DNA of 64,000 nucleotides from Nocardioides cynanchi. Lineage in GTDB: Bacteria > Actinomycetota > Actinomycetes > Propionibacteriales > Nocardioidaceae. Of this stretch, positions 1 through 7,199 are shown one piece after another; the stretch's first letter is position 1, and the number at the start of each line of letters is the position of its first letter. The position numbers and the translations under genes are program-made. The notes beneath the pieces were generated by a model. That model searched no databases. It saw only the letters and a program-made list of their open reading frames with translations, and was not told the DNA's origin. The stretch is from positions 620,001 through 684,000 of the forward strand of contig NZ_CP044344.1 of NCBI RefSeq assembly GCF_008761635.1, given 5' to 3'.

Positions 1-251
1 GCGGCCACCGAGTCGGTGCCCGGGGCCAGCAGCACCTGGCCGATGGAGACCGTCAGCCACAGCGTCCCGGCGAGCAGACCCAGCAGGACCACCCGGGTCG
101 CCCGGGGGAAGCGAGCGGACACCGACCGCAGCCGTCGACGTCGACGCCGACGCGCAGGAGCCAGGTCCGGTGGGGACGGATCGGTGATCGACACAGGGGC
201 TCCCACGGCTTCGCTCGCCGTGCGATCGACGCTAGGTCGGGCTGTCTGCAT
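1..251 (-). CDS. Membrane protein, N-terminal part only (cut by left edge)
   Basis: Reading leftwards from an ATG at 251, the frame stays open to the window edge. It encodes a short polar N-terminus, a run of seven arginines, then a hydrophobic segment (VVLLGLLAGTLWLTVSIGQV) that looks like a membrane anchor or signal-anchor. A GTG at 194 is an alternative start and has the better ribosome site (GGGAG, 5 nt upstream). It is divergent from thyA. The missing remainder prevents family assignment. Coding is supported by GC-ending codons and the basic-then-hydrophobic layout; the function is unknown. Confidence 0.6.
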   Translation of the reverse strand, partial: MQTARPSVDRTASEAVGAPVSITDPSPPDLAPARRRRRRRLRSVSARFPRATRVVLLGLLAGTLWLTVSIGQVLLAPGTDSVA

Positions 252-313
252 CTCACCTGACACCGCGGAGCCGGACACGCGATCGAGTACGGCGGGCCGT
301 CGGTCGGGCGCTC

Positions 314-325
314 TAGGGTGAGGTC
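314..325 (+). promoter_or_regulatory. Leaderless promoter of thyA
   Basis: TAGGGT at 314-319 is followed by 6 nt and then the ATG at 326. This is the actinobacterial extended TAnnnT -10 placed so that transcription would begin at the start codon. No Shine-Dalgarno sequence is needed or seen. Confidence 0.6.
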
Positions 326-1135
326 ATGCAGGCGTACCTCGACCTCCTCCAGCGCATCCTCGACACCGGAGTCGAGAAGTCCGACCGCACCGGCACCGGC
401 ACGCTCAGCGTGTTCGGCCACCAGATGCGCTTCGACCTGGCCGAGGGCTTCCCGCTGGTCACCACCAAGAAGGTGCACACCCGGTCGGTCTTCGCCGAGC
501 TGCTGTGGTTCCTCCGCGGCGACACCAACGTGAAGTGGCTCCAGGACCGCGGCGTCACCATCTGGGACGAGTGGGCCGACACCGACGGTGACCTCGGGCC
601 GATCTACGGCTACCAGTGGCGCTCGTGGCCGGCGCCGGACGGCCGGCACATCGACCAGATCGCCCTGCTCCTCGACCAGCTCCGCAGCAACCCCGACAGC
701 CGTCGACACATCGTCTCCGCGTGGAACGTCGCCGACATCCCGCAGATGGCGCTGGCGCCGTGCCACACGATGTTCCAGTTCTACGTCGCTCCGTCCGACG
801 ACGGGCCGGGTCGGCTCAGCTGCCAGCTCTACCAGCGCTCCGCCGACGTCTTCCTCGGCGTCCCGTTCAACATCGCGTCGTACGCCCTGCTCACCCACAT
901 GGTCGCCCAGGTGACCGGGCTGGGGGTCGGCGACTTCGTGCACACGCTGGGCGACGCCCATCTCTACTCCAACCACCTCGACCAGGCCCGGCTCCAGCTG
1001 ACGCGTGAGCCGCGAGCCCTGCCGACCCTCTGGCTCGACCCGTCGGTGACCGAGCTCGACGCGTTCGACCTCGAGCACATCGCGGTCGAGGGCTACGACC
1101 CCCACCCGGGCATCAAGGCCCCCATTGCCGTCTGA
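326..1135 (+). CDS. thyA: Thymidylate synthase ThyA
   Basis: This enzyme converts dUMP and methylene-tetrahydrofolate to dTMP and dihydrofolate in the cytosol. At 269 residues it is close to the usual 264. The catalytic cysteine is in APCHTMF (C146, the same number as in E. coli). The phosphate-binding arginines are in DRTGTGT near residue 20 and in DSRRHI near 125; the nucleotide-binding stretch [13 protein letters not shown] and the C-terminal PIAV are present. It overlaps dfrA by 11 nt, so the enzyme that makes dihydrofolate and the one that reduces it are co-expressed. Transcription is probably leaderless from 326. The assignment is secure. Confidence 0.98.
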   Translation: MQAYLDLLQRILDTGVEKSDRTGTGTLSVFGHQMRFDLAEGFPLVTTKKVHTRSVFAELLWFLRGDTNVKWLQDRGVTIWDEWADTDGDLGPIYGYQWRSWPAPDGRHIDQIALLLDQLRSNPDSRRHIVSAWNVADIPQMALAPCHTMFQFYVAPSDDGPGRLSCQLYQRSADVFLGVPFNIASYALLTHMVAQVTGLGVGDFVHTLGDAHLYSNHLDQARLQLTREPRALPTLWLDPSVTELDAFDLEHIAVEGYDPHPGIKAPIAV

Positions 1136-1634
1136 CGACTCGGCGGTCGGGCGGAGTCGGGACCGGCTCACCCTGGTCGCGGCGTACGCAGACAACCGCG
1201 TGATCGGCGACCGCGGCACCATCCCATGGCGTATCCCCGAGGACTTCGCCCACTTCAAGGCGACCACCATGGGCGGCACCCTGGTGATGGGCCGCGCGAC
1301 CTACGACTCGATCGGGCGACCCCTCCCCGGCCGGACCACGATCGTGGTCACCCGCAACCCCGCGTGGTCGGCCGGGGGCGTGCTCGTCGCGCACTCGCTC
1401 GACGAGGCGCTGGCCCTGGCGGCGGAGCAGCCGGGGGAGACCTACGTCGTGGGCGGCACCCAGGTCTACGAACAGGCGCTGCCACGGGCCACCCATCAGG
1501 TGCTCACCGAGGTGCACCGATCGCCCGAGGGCGACGCGCACTACCCGGAGTTCGACGTCGCCGAGTGGGTCGAGACCCGTCGCGAGGCCCGAGACGGTTT
1601 CGACTGGGTCTGGTGGGAGCGGAAAGCCCGGTGA
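1125..1634 (+). CDS. dfrA: Dihydrofolate reductase
   Basis: This enzyme reduces dihydrofolate to tetrahydrofolate with NADPH and so regenerates the folate oxidised by ThyA. It has 169 residues, typical of bacterial DHFR. Visible motifs are [11 protein letters not shown] near residue 17, [13 protein letters not shown] (substrate site with the acidic residue), [16 protein letters not shown] (NADPH binding) and YVVGGTQVY. The chosen start is a TTG at 1125 inside the end of thyA, with AAGG upstream; no ATG or GTG lies between it and the conserved core. The 11-nt overlap implies translational coupling to thyA. Confidence 0.95.
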   Translation: MPSDDSAVGRSRDRLTLVAAYADNRVIGDRGTIPWRIPEDFAHFKATTMGGTLVMGRATYDSIGRPLPGRTTIVVTRNPAWSAGGVLVAHSLDEALALAAEQPGETYVVGGTQVYEQALPRATHQVLTEVHRSPEGDAHYPEFDVAEWVETRREARDGFDWVWWERKAR

Positions 1635-1665
1635 CAACCGCGGCAGCCGGGCGCACCATGGGCGG

Positions 1666-2292
1666 GTGTTCGTCCAGACGGTTGCTCGGGTGACGGGGGC
1701 GGCCGCCGTCATCTCGGGACTCGCGCTCTGCGCCGCGTCGTACGTCGAGAGCACCCTGCCCGTCGGCTGCGTGGGCGACCAGTGCGACGTCCGGCCGCAG
1801 CGCCCGAGCTCCCAGACGGCCGACCTCTGCTACCTGGTCGCCTTCGCGTTGCTGGTGGTCGCGGCACTGGGGCTGGGGGTGATGGTCATGCGCAGCCGGG
1901 GCCTGGGTCGCCTCGGCCGGGTGGCCGTCGGGCTGATCGCGAGCGGCGCCGTCGTGGCGGTGCTGGCCAACGTCGTCCAGACCCGGTTCTACGGCGGCGA
2001 CATGGCCGCGATGCCGGCCGTCTTCCTGCCGGCCGTGGGTGCTGTGGTGGTGGGGTTCGTCCTGCTGATGGTGGTCGTGATCCGCGCTCGCATCGTGCCG
2101 CTGTGGGCCGGGCTGCTGGTGGGGCTGACCGTCCTGCTGGTCCCGTTCGGCAACCAGGAGAACACCACGGTCCTGCTCGACCTCCCCTTCGGCCTCGCCC
2201 TGGCGCTGGCCGGCGTCCTCATCCTGCGTCAGACGGAGGCCACGGCGCCGCACCGGAACCGCGGTCGGCGAGCGCACGTCGAAGGTGCATGA
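1666..2292 (+). CDS. Hypothetical multi-pass membrane protein
   Basis: This 208-residue protein has about five hydrophobic helices (around residues 8-25, 55-75, 85-105, 120-143 and 148-165, with a possible sixth at 178-195). The first loop holds two cysteines (GCVGDQC), consistent with an extracytoplasmic disulfide. I do not recognise a family. It starts with GTG at 1666, 31 nt after dfrA, with GGGCGG just upstream but too close to be a good ribosome site. Its stop overlaps the next ATG (ATGA at 2289), so it forms a two-gene unit with the lipoprotein. A small integral membrane protein of unknown role is all that can be said. Confidence 0.7.
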   Translation: MFVQTVARVTGAAAVISGLALCAASYVESTLPVGCVGDQCDVRPQRPSSQTADLCYLVAFALLVVAALGLGVMVMRSRGLGRLGRVAVGLIASGAVVAVLANVVQTRFYGGDMAAMPAVFLPAVGAVVVGFVLLMVVVIRARIVPLWAGLLVGLTVLLVPFGNQENTTVLLDLPFGLALALAGVLILRQTEATAPHRNRGRRAHVEGA

Positions 2293-2684
2293 ACCGTCGC
2301 CTGCTCCTGCCGCTGATGCTCCTGGTCGTCGTCGTGTCGGGTTGCGCCTCGCACGCGGCCGCGGCCGCGCCACCGCACCCGACCCCGTCCCACGCGGCGT
2401 GCACCCCGCCGCCCGGTGGCCGCTGCGCGGCCGATGTCGCCTGGCCCGGGCCGATCCAGCTCTCGGCCGACGGGCGCCGGCTGCACGGCGTCATCAACTG
2501 CGGCGGCACGCTGCACGCCGCCGAGACCGCCGACACCGTGACGCTCACCCTGCACGTCGGCGCGATGGGCCCGGGCACGATGAGCTGCGCACGGGTCGAC
2601 GTGGGAGTGCGGCTGGCGACGCCGCTGGGTCAGCGCACGGTGGTGGACGCCGTCACCGGGCACACGGTGAAAGTGCTCGGGTAG
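2289..2684 (+). CDS. Small lipoprotein of unknown function
   Basis: A 131-residue exported lipoprotein. MNRR is followed by a leucine/valine-rich core and a lipobox VSGC, so cleavage and lipidation would occur at C19. The mature part is short, with four further cysteines (near residues 38, 45, 66 and 98), and reads as one beta-rich domain (VTLTLHVGAMGPGTMSC). The ATG at 2289 shares ATGA with the preceding stop, so the lipoprotein is probably translated with the membrane protein and may act with it outside the membrane. No family was recognised. Confidence 0.75.
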   Translation: MNRRLLLPLMLLVVVVSGCASHAAAAAPPHPTPSHAACTPPPGGRCAADVAWPGPIQLSADGRRLHGVINCGGTLHAAETADTVTLTLHVGAMGPGTMSCARVDVGVRLATPLGQRTVVDAVTGHTVKVLG

Positions 2685-2701
2685 CCGGTCGTCCGGTGAG
2701 C

Positions 2702-2723
2702 AGTTTGTAGCAAACTATGTAGT
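2702..2723. promoter_or_regulatory. Candidate GntR operator (two overlapping palindromes)
   Basis: AGTTTG-TAG-CAAACT (2702-2716) and ACTA-TG-TAGT (2714-2723) form an AT-rich island in very GC-rich DNA, just upstream of the membrane-protein/GntR operon. With a CACTCT -10-like hexamer at 2745-2750 this island falls on the -35 region, where a repressor would block RNA polymerase. Autoregulation by the YtrA-type GntR protein is an inference from position. Confidence 0.45.
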
Positions 2724-2757
2724 GCGACAGAGTCGGGTGTGTGTCACTCTGGCCCTT

Positions 2758-3636
2758 GTGGGTGGCCTCGACTCGACCGACGTCTCGGTCATCGGGTTGC
2801 TGGTGCTCGTCCATCTCGGGGTGGGGTTCCGCTACACGAGGCCGGTGACCCGGGCGAGCGAGCGGGAGAAGTGGGCGCGCCGCCACCGGGCCCACGTCCC
2901 CTCAGGGTGGGTCGTCCCCGTCGACCGTCAGCTCCGCTCTCACCGACGATTCGCCGCGGTCAACTCCTGTTGCTTCATCCTGATCATGTATCTCGTGCCG
3001 ACGCCCTTCTCTCGCTCATGGGTGGCGGGCGTGGCCGTGGTCCCCGGCCTGCTCGTGCTGGCGCGAGGACTCGTCATCGCACCAGCGGCTGCCGCTCTGC
3101 CGTCCGGATCCCGGGTGGCGCGGGCCCGCGAGGTGACGGTCGCCGACTACCTGTCCCCTCGCGCACGGATCGTGTCCTGGACCACGGTGGGTCTGGCGGT
3201 GGGCGTGATCGGCTACACCGCGATCCGGACCTCCAGCACCGTGCTCCTCGTGCCGATGGCGTCGGTGATCGCCGCCGGTGCCCTCATCGAGGCGGCGGGT
3301 GTCAGGTTCGCCCGGATGCCCGAACCTGCCGAGGACGCCATCCAGCTGTACCTCCAGGACGCCTTCCGCGCCGACGCTCTGCGGGGGGCCTGGGCCATGA
3401 CCGGGGTCTCGGCGCTGCTGGTCGTGCTCGCCGTGCCGGACGCCTTCGACCTGCCTGCGGAGCAGGCGATCGGCTACCTCGAGTTCGTCGCCATCGTGGG
3501 TGCCTGCCTGGGCCTGGTCGCGTTCTTCCCGGATCGCCCGGTCGCCCGGATGCGAGCCCGACTGTGGCCGACGCTGGGGCCCGACCAGCTCGTGATGCCT
3601 GACGACGCGGACCTGAGCCGGGGAGTCACCCTGTGA
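2758..3636 (+). CDS. Hypothetical membrane protein co-transcribed with a GntR regulator
   Basis: A 292-residue protein from the GTG at 2758; a GTG at 2722 in the same frame is possible but lies inside the palindromic operator region. Hydrophobic helices fall near residues 10-26, 70-85, 88-110, 145-190 and 220-270. A basic loop follows the first helix (about residues 30-65) and the C-terminus is soluble and acidic. I do not recognise a named family. The GTGA overlap at 3633 links it to a YtrA-type GntR repressor, an arrangement common for drug- or envelope-stress-responsive membrane genes; the substrate is unknown. Confidence 0.75.
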   Translation: MGGLDSTDVSVIGLLVLVHLGVGFRYTRPVTRASEREKWARRHRAHVPSGWVVPVDRQLRSHRRFAAVNSCCFILIMYLVPTPFSRSWVAGVAVVPGLLVLARGLVIAPAAAALPSGSRVARAREVTVADYLSPRARIVSWTTVGLAVGVIGYTAIRTSSTVLLVPMASVIAAGALIEAAGVRFARMPEPAEDAIQLYLQDAFRADALRGAWAMTGVSALLVVLAVPDAFDLPAEQAIGYLEFVAIVGACLGLVAFFPDRPVARMRARLWPTLGPDQLVMPDDADLSRGVTL

Positions 3637-3992
3637 TCACCATCGACGCGAGCAACGGTGACCCGCCGTACGAGCAGATCCGCACCCAGATCGCGCGGCA
3701 GGTGGCTGAGGGCGAGCTCCCGCCCGGCGCGAAGCTGCCCACGGTGCGGGCGCTCGCCGCCACGCTCGGCATCGCGCCCAACACGGTGGCTCGCGCCTAC
3801 CGGGAGCTCGAGCACGCGGGCGTGGTCACGACCAGGGGCCGGGCGGGCACGGTGGTGAACGGCGACGGCTCCGACCGCGCTTCCAAGGCTGCGGCCCGCT
3901 CCTACGCCGACGCGATGCGGGCGCTCGGCGTCGGGCAGGATGAGGCCCTCGACCTGGTCCGACGCGCGTTCGATCGGCCGGTCACCAGCTGA
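3633..3992 (+). CDS. GntR-family transcriptional regulator (YtrA subfamily)
   Basis: 119 residues, the short length typical of YtrA-type regulators. Residues 12-73 are a GntR winged helix-turn-helix: PPYEQIRTQIARQVAEGEL, then KLPTVRALAATLGIAPNTVARAYREL as the recognition part and GVVTTRGRAGTVV as the wing. The rest is a short helical tail for dimerisation instead of a ligand domain. It overlaps the upstream membrane-protein gene by GTGA, so it is the second gene of its own operon. The palindromes at 2702-2723 are the likely operator. The inducer is unknown. Confidence 0.9.
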   Translation: MITIDASNGDPPYEQIRTQIARQVAEGELPPGAKLPTVRALAATLGIAPNTVARAYRELEHAGVVTTRGRAGTVVNGDGSDRASKAAARSYADAMRALGVGQDEALDLVRRAFDRPVTS

Positions 3993-4022
3993 GACCAACC
4001 CGAGCGCACCGAGGGGGAGCAC

Positions 4023-4934
4023 GTGCACGTGCACGACGAGGTCAGCGAGGCACTCGCCGCCGGACGGCCGGTGGTGGCGCTGGAGAGCACGATCATCAGC
4101 CATGGGCTCCCGCGCCCCGACAATGCCCGGCTGGCGCGCGAGTTCGAGCAGGCGGTGCGCGACGGCGGCGCCGTCCCGGCCACGATCGCGGTGATCGACG
4201 GCGAGGCGCACATCGGCCTGGACGACGCCGCGCTCGACCGGCTCGCCAACGACGACACGACGGTCAAGGTCAGCGTCCGCGAGCTGGCCACGATCGCGGC
4301 CCGCGGCGGAGTGGGCACCACCACCGTGGCGTCGACCGCCCACCTCGCGGCAGCGGCGGGGATCACGGTCTTCGCCACCGGTGGTCTCGGCGGTGTGCAC
4401 CGCGGCGCCCAGGACACCTTCGACGAGTCCGCCGACCTGACCACGCTGGCCCACACCGGCGTGCTGGTGGTCTGTGCCGGGGTGAAGTCGATCCTCGACG
4501 TCGGTGCCACCCTCGAACGTCTCGAGACCCTCGGGGTCGGCGTCCTCGGCTACCGCACCGACCGGTTCCCGGGCTTCTACCTCGCCGACTCCGGCCACGA
4601 CATCGGCTGGCGGGTCGAGTGGCCCGACGAGGTCGCGTCGATCCTGGCCGCCCGCGAGCGGGTCGCCACCTCCCACCTCGGGCTGGTGCTGGCCAACCCG
4701 ATCACGCCCGACGACGAGCTCGACCGCACCCTCCACGACCGCCTGCTGGGCGAGGGCCTGGCCGCCGCTGACCGGGACGGGATCCACGGCAAGGACGTCA
4801 CGCCGTACCTCCTGGACTTCTTCCACCGCGAGAGCGGTGGCGAGTCACTGCGCGCCAACGTCGCGCTGGTCCGCTCCAACGCCCGGCTGGCCGCCGAGGT
4901 GGCCGCCGCGTACGCCGCCAGCCGGCGCTCGTGA
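4023..4934 (+). CDS. psuG: Pseudouridine-5'-phosphate glycosidase
   Basis: PsuG cleaves pseudouridine 5'-phosphate to uracil and ribose 5-phosphate, the second step of pseudouridine salvage. The 303 residues match the family. Recognisable stretches are VALESTIISHGLPRPDN near residue 18, PATIAVIDGEAHIGL near 57, GGVGTTTVASTAHLAAAAGI near 98, FATGGLGGVHRGAQDTFDES (metal and phosphate site), the VKSILDVGATLE region with the catalytic lysine near 156, and ANPI. A GGGGGAG ribosome site precedes the GTG at 4023. It overlaps the kinase gene by GTGA, as expected for a salvage pair. Confidence 0.95.
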   Translation: MHVHDEVSEALAAGRPVVALESTIISHGLPRPDNARLAREFEQAVRDGGAVPATIAVIDGEAHIGLDDAALDRLANDDTTVKVSVRELATIAARGGVGTTTVASTAHLAAAAGITVFATGGLGGVHRGAQDTFDESADLTTLAHTGVLVVCAGVKSILDVGATLERLETLGVGVLGYRTDRFPGFYLADSGHDIGWRVEWPDEVASILAARERVATSHLGLVLANPITPDDELDRTLHDRLLGEGLAAADRDGIHGKDVTPYLLDFFHRESGGESLRANVALVRSNARLAAEVAAAYAASRRS

Positions 4935-5815
4935 CGTTCTACTGCCTCGGCGACCTGATGGTCGACGTCGTCGCCCGGCTGTTCGGCCCGCTGGTCGAGG
5001 GCTCCGACAGCCCGGGGGTGATCTCGTACGTCGGCGGAGGCTCGGCCGCCAACACCGCTGCCTGGCTGACCCGGGTCGGGGTCGACTCGGTGTTCATCGG
5101 GTCGATCGGTGACGACCCCGCCGGGCAGGGACAGCTGGAGAGCCTGCACGCGCTGGGCGTGGACGTGCGCTTCCGGGTCGACCGGATCCGGCCGACCGGC
5201 ACCTGCCTGGTCCTGGTCGCGCCGACGGGCGAGCGGACGATGGTGCCCGACCCGGGCGCCAACCTCTCGCTGATGGAGCACGACGTCCCGACCGACGAGT
5301 TCCGGGCCGGTGACCATCTGCACGTCTCCGGTTACGCACTGCTGCGCGACTCGCGCGACGCCGCCGTGCACGCGATGCAGGCGGCCCGTGGCGCCGGGAT
5401 GACGATCTCGGTCGGGGCGGCCTCGTCCTCGCCGCTGGCCCTGGCCGGACCCGAGGTGTTTCTCGGCCTCCTGCCCGACGACGTGCTCCTCTTCGCCAAC
5501 GAGGCGGAGGCGGCCGTGCTGGCGGGCGGCTCCGGAGCGCCGGCCGATCTGGCCCGCACGCTGGCCGTGGCCGGGCGGCGGGCCGTCGTCACCGCCGGCT
5601 CGAGCGAGGCCGCCTGGAGCGATGGGGACGAGGTGGTGGCGCTGGGCGCCGAGCCGCTCGACCGTCCCGAGCTCGACACGACGGGTGCCGGCGACGCCTT
5701 CGCGGCGGGCTTCCTGGCTGCCCGCGGTCGTGACGCGTCCCCGGCCGTCTGCCTGCGCGACGGCCACGTCCTGGCGGCTGCTGCGTGCCGGACCACCGGC
5801 GGCCGGCCCTCATGA
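4931..5815 (+). CDS. psuK: PfkB-family carbohydrate kinase, probable pseudouridine kinase
   Basis: A 294-residue ribokinase-fold enzyme. The N-terminal signature GGGSAANTAAWLTRVG is near residue 36, with IGSIGDDPAGQ after it; the C-terminal PfkB signature DTTGAGDAFAAGFL near residue 249 carries the catalytic aspartate and the anion hole. PfkB enzymes phosphorylate many sugars and nucleosides. Overlap with psuG (GTGA at 4931) argues that this one makes pseudouridine 5'-phosphate for PsuG. The kinase family is certain; the substrate is inferred from the neighbour. Confidence 0.88.
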   Translation: MTFYCLGDLMVDVVARLFGPLVEGSDSPGVISYVGGGSAANTAAWLTRVGVDSVFIGSIGDDPAGQGQLESLHALGVDVRFRVDRIRPTGTCLVLVAPTGERTMVPDPGANLSLMEHDVPTDEFRAGDHLHVSGYALLRDSRDAAVHAMQAARGAGMTISVGAASSSPLALAGPEVFLGLLPDDVLLFANEAEAAVLAGGSGAPADLARTLAVAGRRAVVTAGSSEAAWSDGDEVVALGAEPLDRPELDTTGAGDAFAAGFLAARGRDASPAVCLRDGHVLAAAACRTTGGRPS

Positions 5816-5870
5816 GCGGGGAGCGTGACAGGAGCGGGCTCCGATCCGGCCCACCCCTGTGCTGGTGCCG

Positions 5871-6146
5871 CTAGTGGCGCGACGCCTGCTGGAAGCAGGC
5901 GACGTCGTACTGTGACTTCTCCGAGTAGTGCTGCCCGCCGATGCCACCGTTGGCGCTGTTGATGCCCGGCTCGTTGAACGGCGAGCCGGGGCTGTTGGCG
6001 GCGTTGCCCGGCGTGTTCGGCTCGAGGTCCTGGCACGACTGGCTGGGCGGACCCGTCCCCGGCGGGTTGGCGGCGACGGACGGTCCTGCGGTCGCCAGGC
6101 TGATCGCCACGACGAGCGGGGCGGCCCAGAGGAACTGACGCATCAT
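5871..6146 (-). CDS. Small secreted protein of unknown function
   Basis: 91 residues from the ATG at 6146, which has AGGAGG 5 nt upstream; an in-frame ATG at 6164 has no such site. MMRQFLWAAPLVVAISLATAG is a signal peptide with probable cleavage after SVA. The mature part is about 65 residues, rich in Gly, Asn, Pro and Ser (NTPGNAANSPGSPFNEPG), with two cysteines that could form one disulfide (SQSCQDL and DVACFQ). It is convergent with psuK and divergent from dapA. I recognise the style of small actinobacterial exported proteins but cannot give a function. Confidence 0.75.
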   Translation of the reverse strand: MMRQFLWAAPLVVAISLATAGPSVAANPPGTGPPSQSCQDLEPNTPGNAANSPGSPFNEPGINSANGGIGGQHYSEKSQYDVACFQQASRH

Positions 6147-6247
6147 GCTTGCCTCCTTCGACACGGGCCCGTCATCGCGGCGACCGGCTGGCCGGGCGGT
6201 CGGCCCGCACCTGGGGATACGTGCGGCGACACCGACCGGTTCGCCGT

Positions 6248-6272
6248 GGTGACACCCGGGGGCCGGGTCACC
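6248..6272. promoter_or_regulatory. Inverted repeat upstream of dapA
   Basis: GGTGAC (6248-6253) and GTCACC (6267-6272) are perfect 6-bp arms. The interval contains ACCCGG and CCGG, which extend the symmetry partly. It covers the expected -35 zone of the dapA leaderless promoter, so an operator is possible; no cognate regulator is evident nearby. Confidence 0.3.
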
Positions 6273-6274
6273 GT

Positions 6275-6286
6275 TACCCTGAAGCC
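6275..6286 (+). promoter_or_regulatory. Leaderless promoter of dapA
   Basis: TACCCT at 6275-6280 is followed by 6 nt and the ATG at 6287. This places the expected transcription start on the start codon. Confidence 0.6.
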
Positions 6287-7174
6287 ATGACCACGCCGGC
6301 GCCCTTCGGGCGGATGCTGACGGCCATGGCCACGGCGTTCACCGACGACGGCGCGGTGGACCTCGACGGCACCGCCGCGATCGCGACCCACCTCGTCGAG
6401 CACGGCCACGACGGTGTCGTGGTGAGCGGCACGACCGGGGAGAGCCCCACGACGAGCGTCGCCGAGACCGGCGAGATCCTGCGCGCGGTCAAGGACGCTG
6501 TCGGCGACCGGGCCGCGGTGGTGGCCGGCGTCGGCACCAACGCGACCGGCCACAGCATCGAGCTCGCCCGGCAGGCCGAGAAGCTCGGCGCGGACGCGCT
6601 GCTGCTCGTCACGCCGTACTACAGCAAGCCGAGCCAGGCCGGTGTGCTCCACCACTTCGAGCAGGTCGTCGGGGCGACCGGCACGCCGGTGATCCTGTAC
6701 GACGTGCCCGGGCGCACGGCCACCCAGATCAGCATGGAGACCTACGCCCGGATCAAGAGCGACCAGGTGGTGGCGGTCAAGGACGCGGTCGGCGACTTCG
6801 CCCGCGGGGTCGAGCTGCGGCAGCTCGGCTTCGCGGTCTACTCCGGTGACGACGTGTCCAACCTCGGCTGGCTGGCGCACGGTGCCGTCGGTGTGATCAG
6901 CGTGGTCGGCCACGTGGCCGGTCGACAGATCAGGTCGATGATCGAGGACTTCCTCGACGGCAACACGAGTGCCGCGCTCAAGACCTACACCCAGCTCCTG
7001 CCCGCCACCCGGGCGATCATGGGTGTCCCCAACTACGGCGCCACCACCGCGAAGGCGGCCCTCCAGCTGCTCGGTGTGCTCGACAACCGCAACGTCCGCG
7101 GGCCACTGGTGCCCCTGACCGACGACGAGGTCGCGGCACTTCGCAGCGGCCTCGACGCCTCCCACCTGCTCTGA
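6287..7174 (+). CDS. dapA: 4-hydroxy-tetrahydrodipicolinate synthase
   Basis: DapA condenses pyruvate with aspartate semialdehyde, the first committed step of lysine and diaminopimelate synthesis. The 295-residue TIM barrel shows GTTGESPTTS near residue 46 (substrate-binding threonines), ALLLVTPYYSKPSQAG with the catalytic tyrosine, ILYDVPGRTA with the conserved arginine, and VVAVKDAVGDFARG with the Schiff-base lysine near 165. The start is the ATG placed 6 nt after a TACCCT hexamer. The dapA-rnj pair is conserved in actinobacteria. Confidence 0.97.
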   Translation: MTTPAPFGRMLTAMATAFTDDGAVDLDGTAAIATHLVEHGHDGVVVSGTTGESPTTSVAETGEILRAVKDAVGDRAAVVAGVGTNATGHSIELARQAEKLGADALLLVTPYYSKPSQAGVLHHFEQVVGATGTPVILYDVPGRTATQISMETYARIKSDQVVAVKDAVGDFARGVELRQLGFAVYSGDDVSNLGWLAHGAVGVISVVGHVAGRQIRSMIEDFLDGNTSAALKTYTQLLPATRAIMGVPNYGATTAKAALQLLGVLDNRNVRGPLVPLTDDEVAALRSGLDASHLL

Positions 7175-7199
7175 TCCACTCATCTGAGACGAGAACCCC

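Noticed and set aside
53..1279. A 408-codon minus-strand frame across thyA and dfrA
   Set aside because: Shadow of thyA and dfrA. The true minus-strand gene at the left edge uses another frame and begins at 251 or 194.
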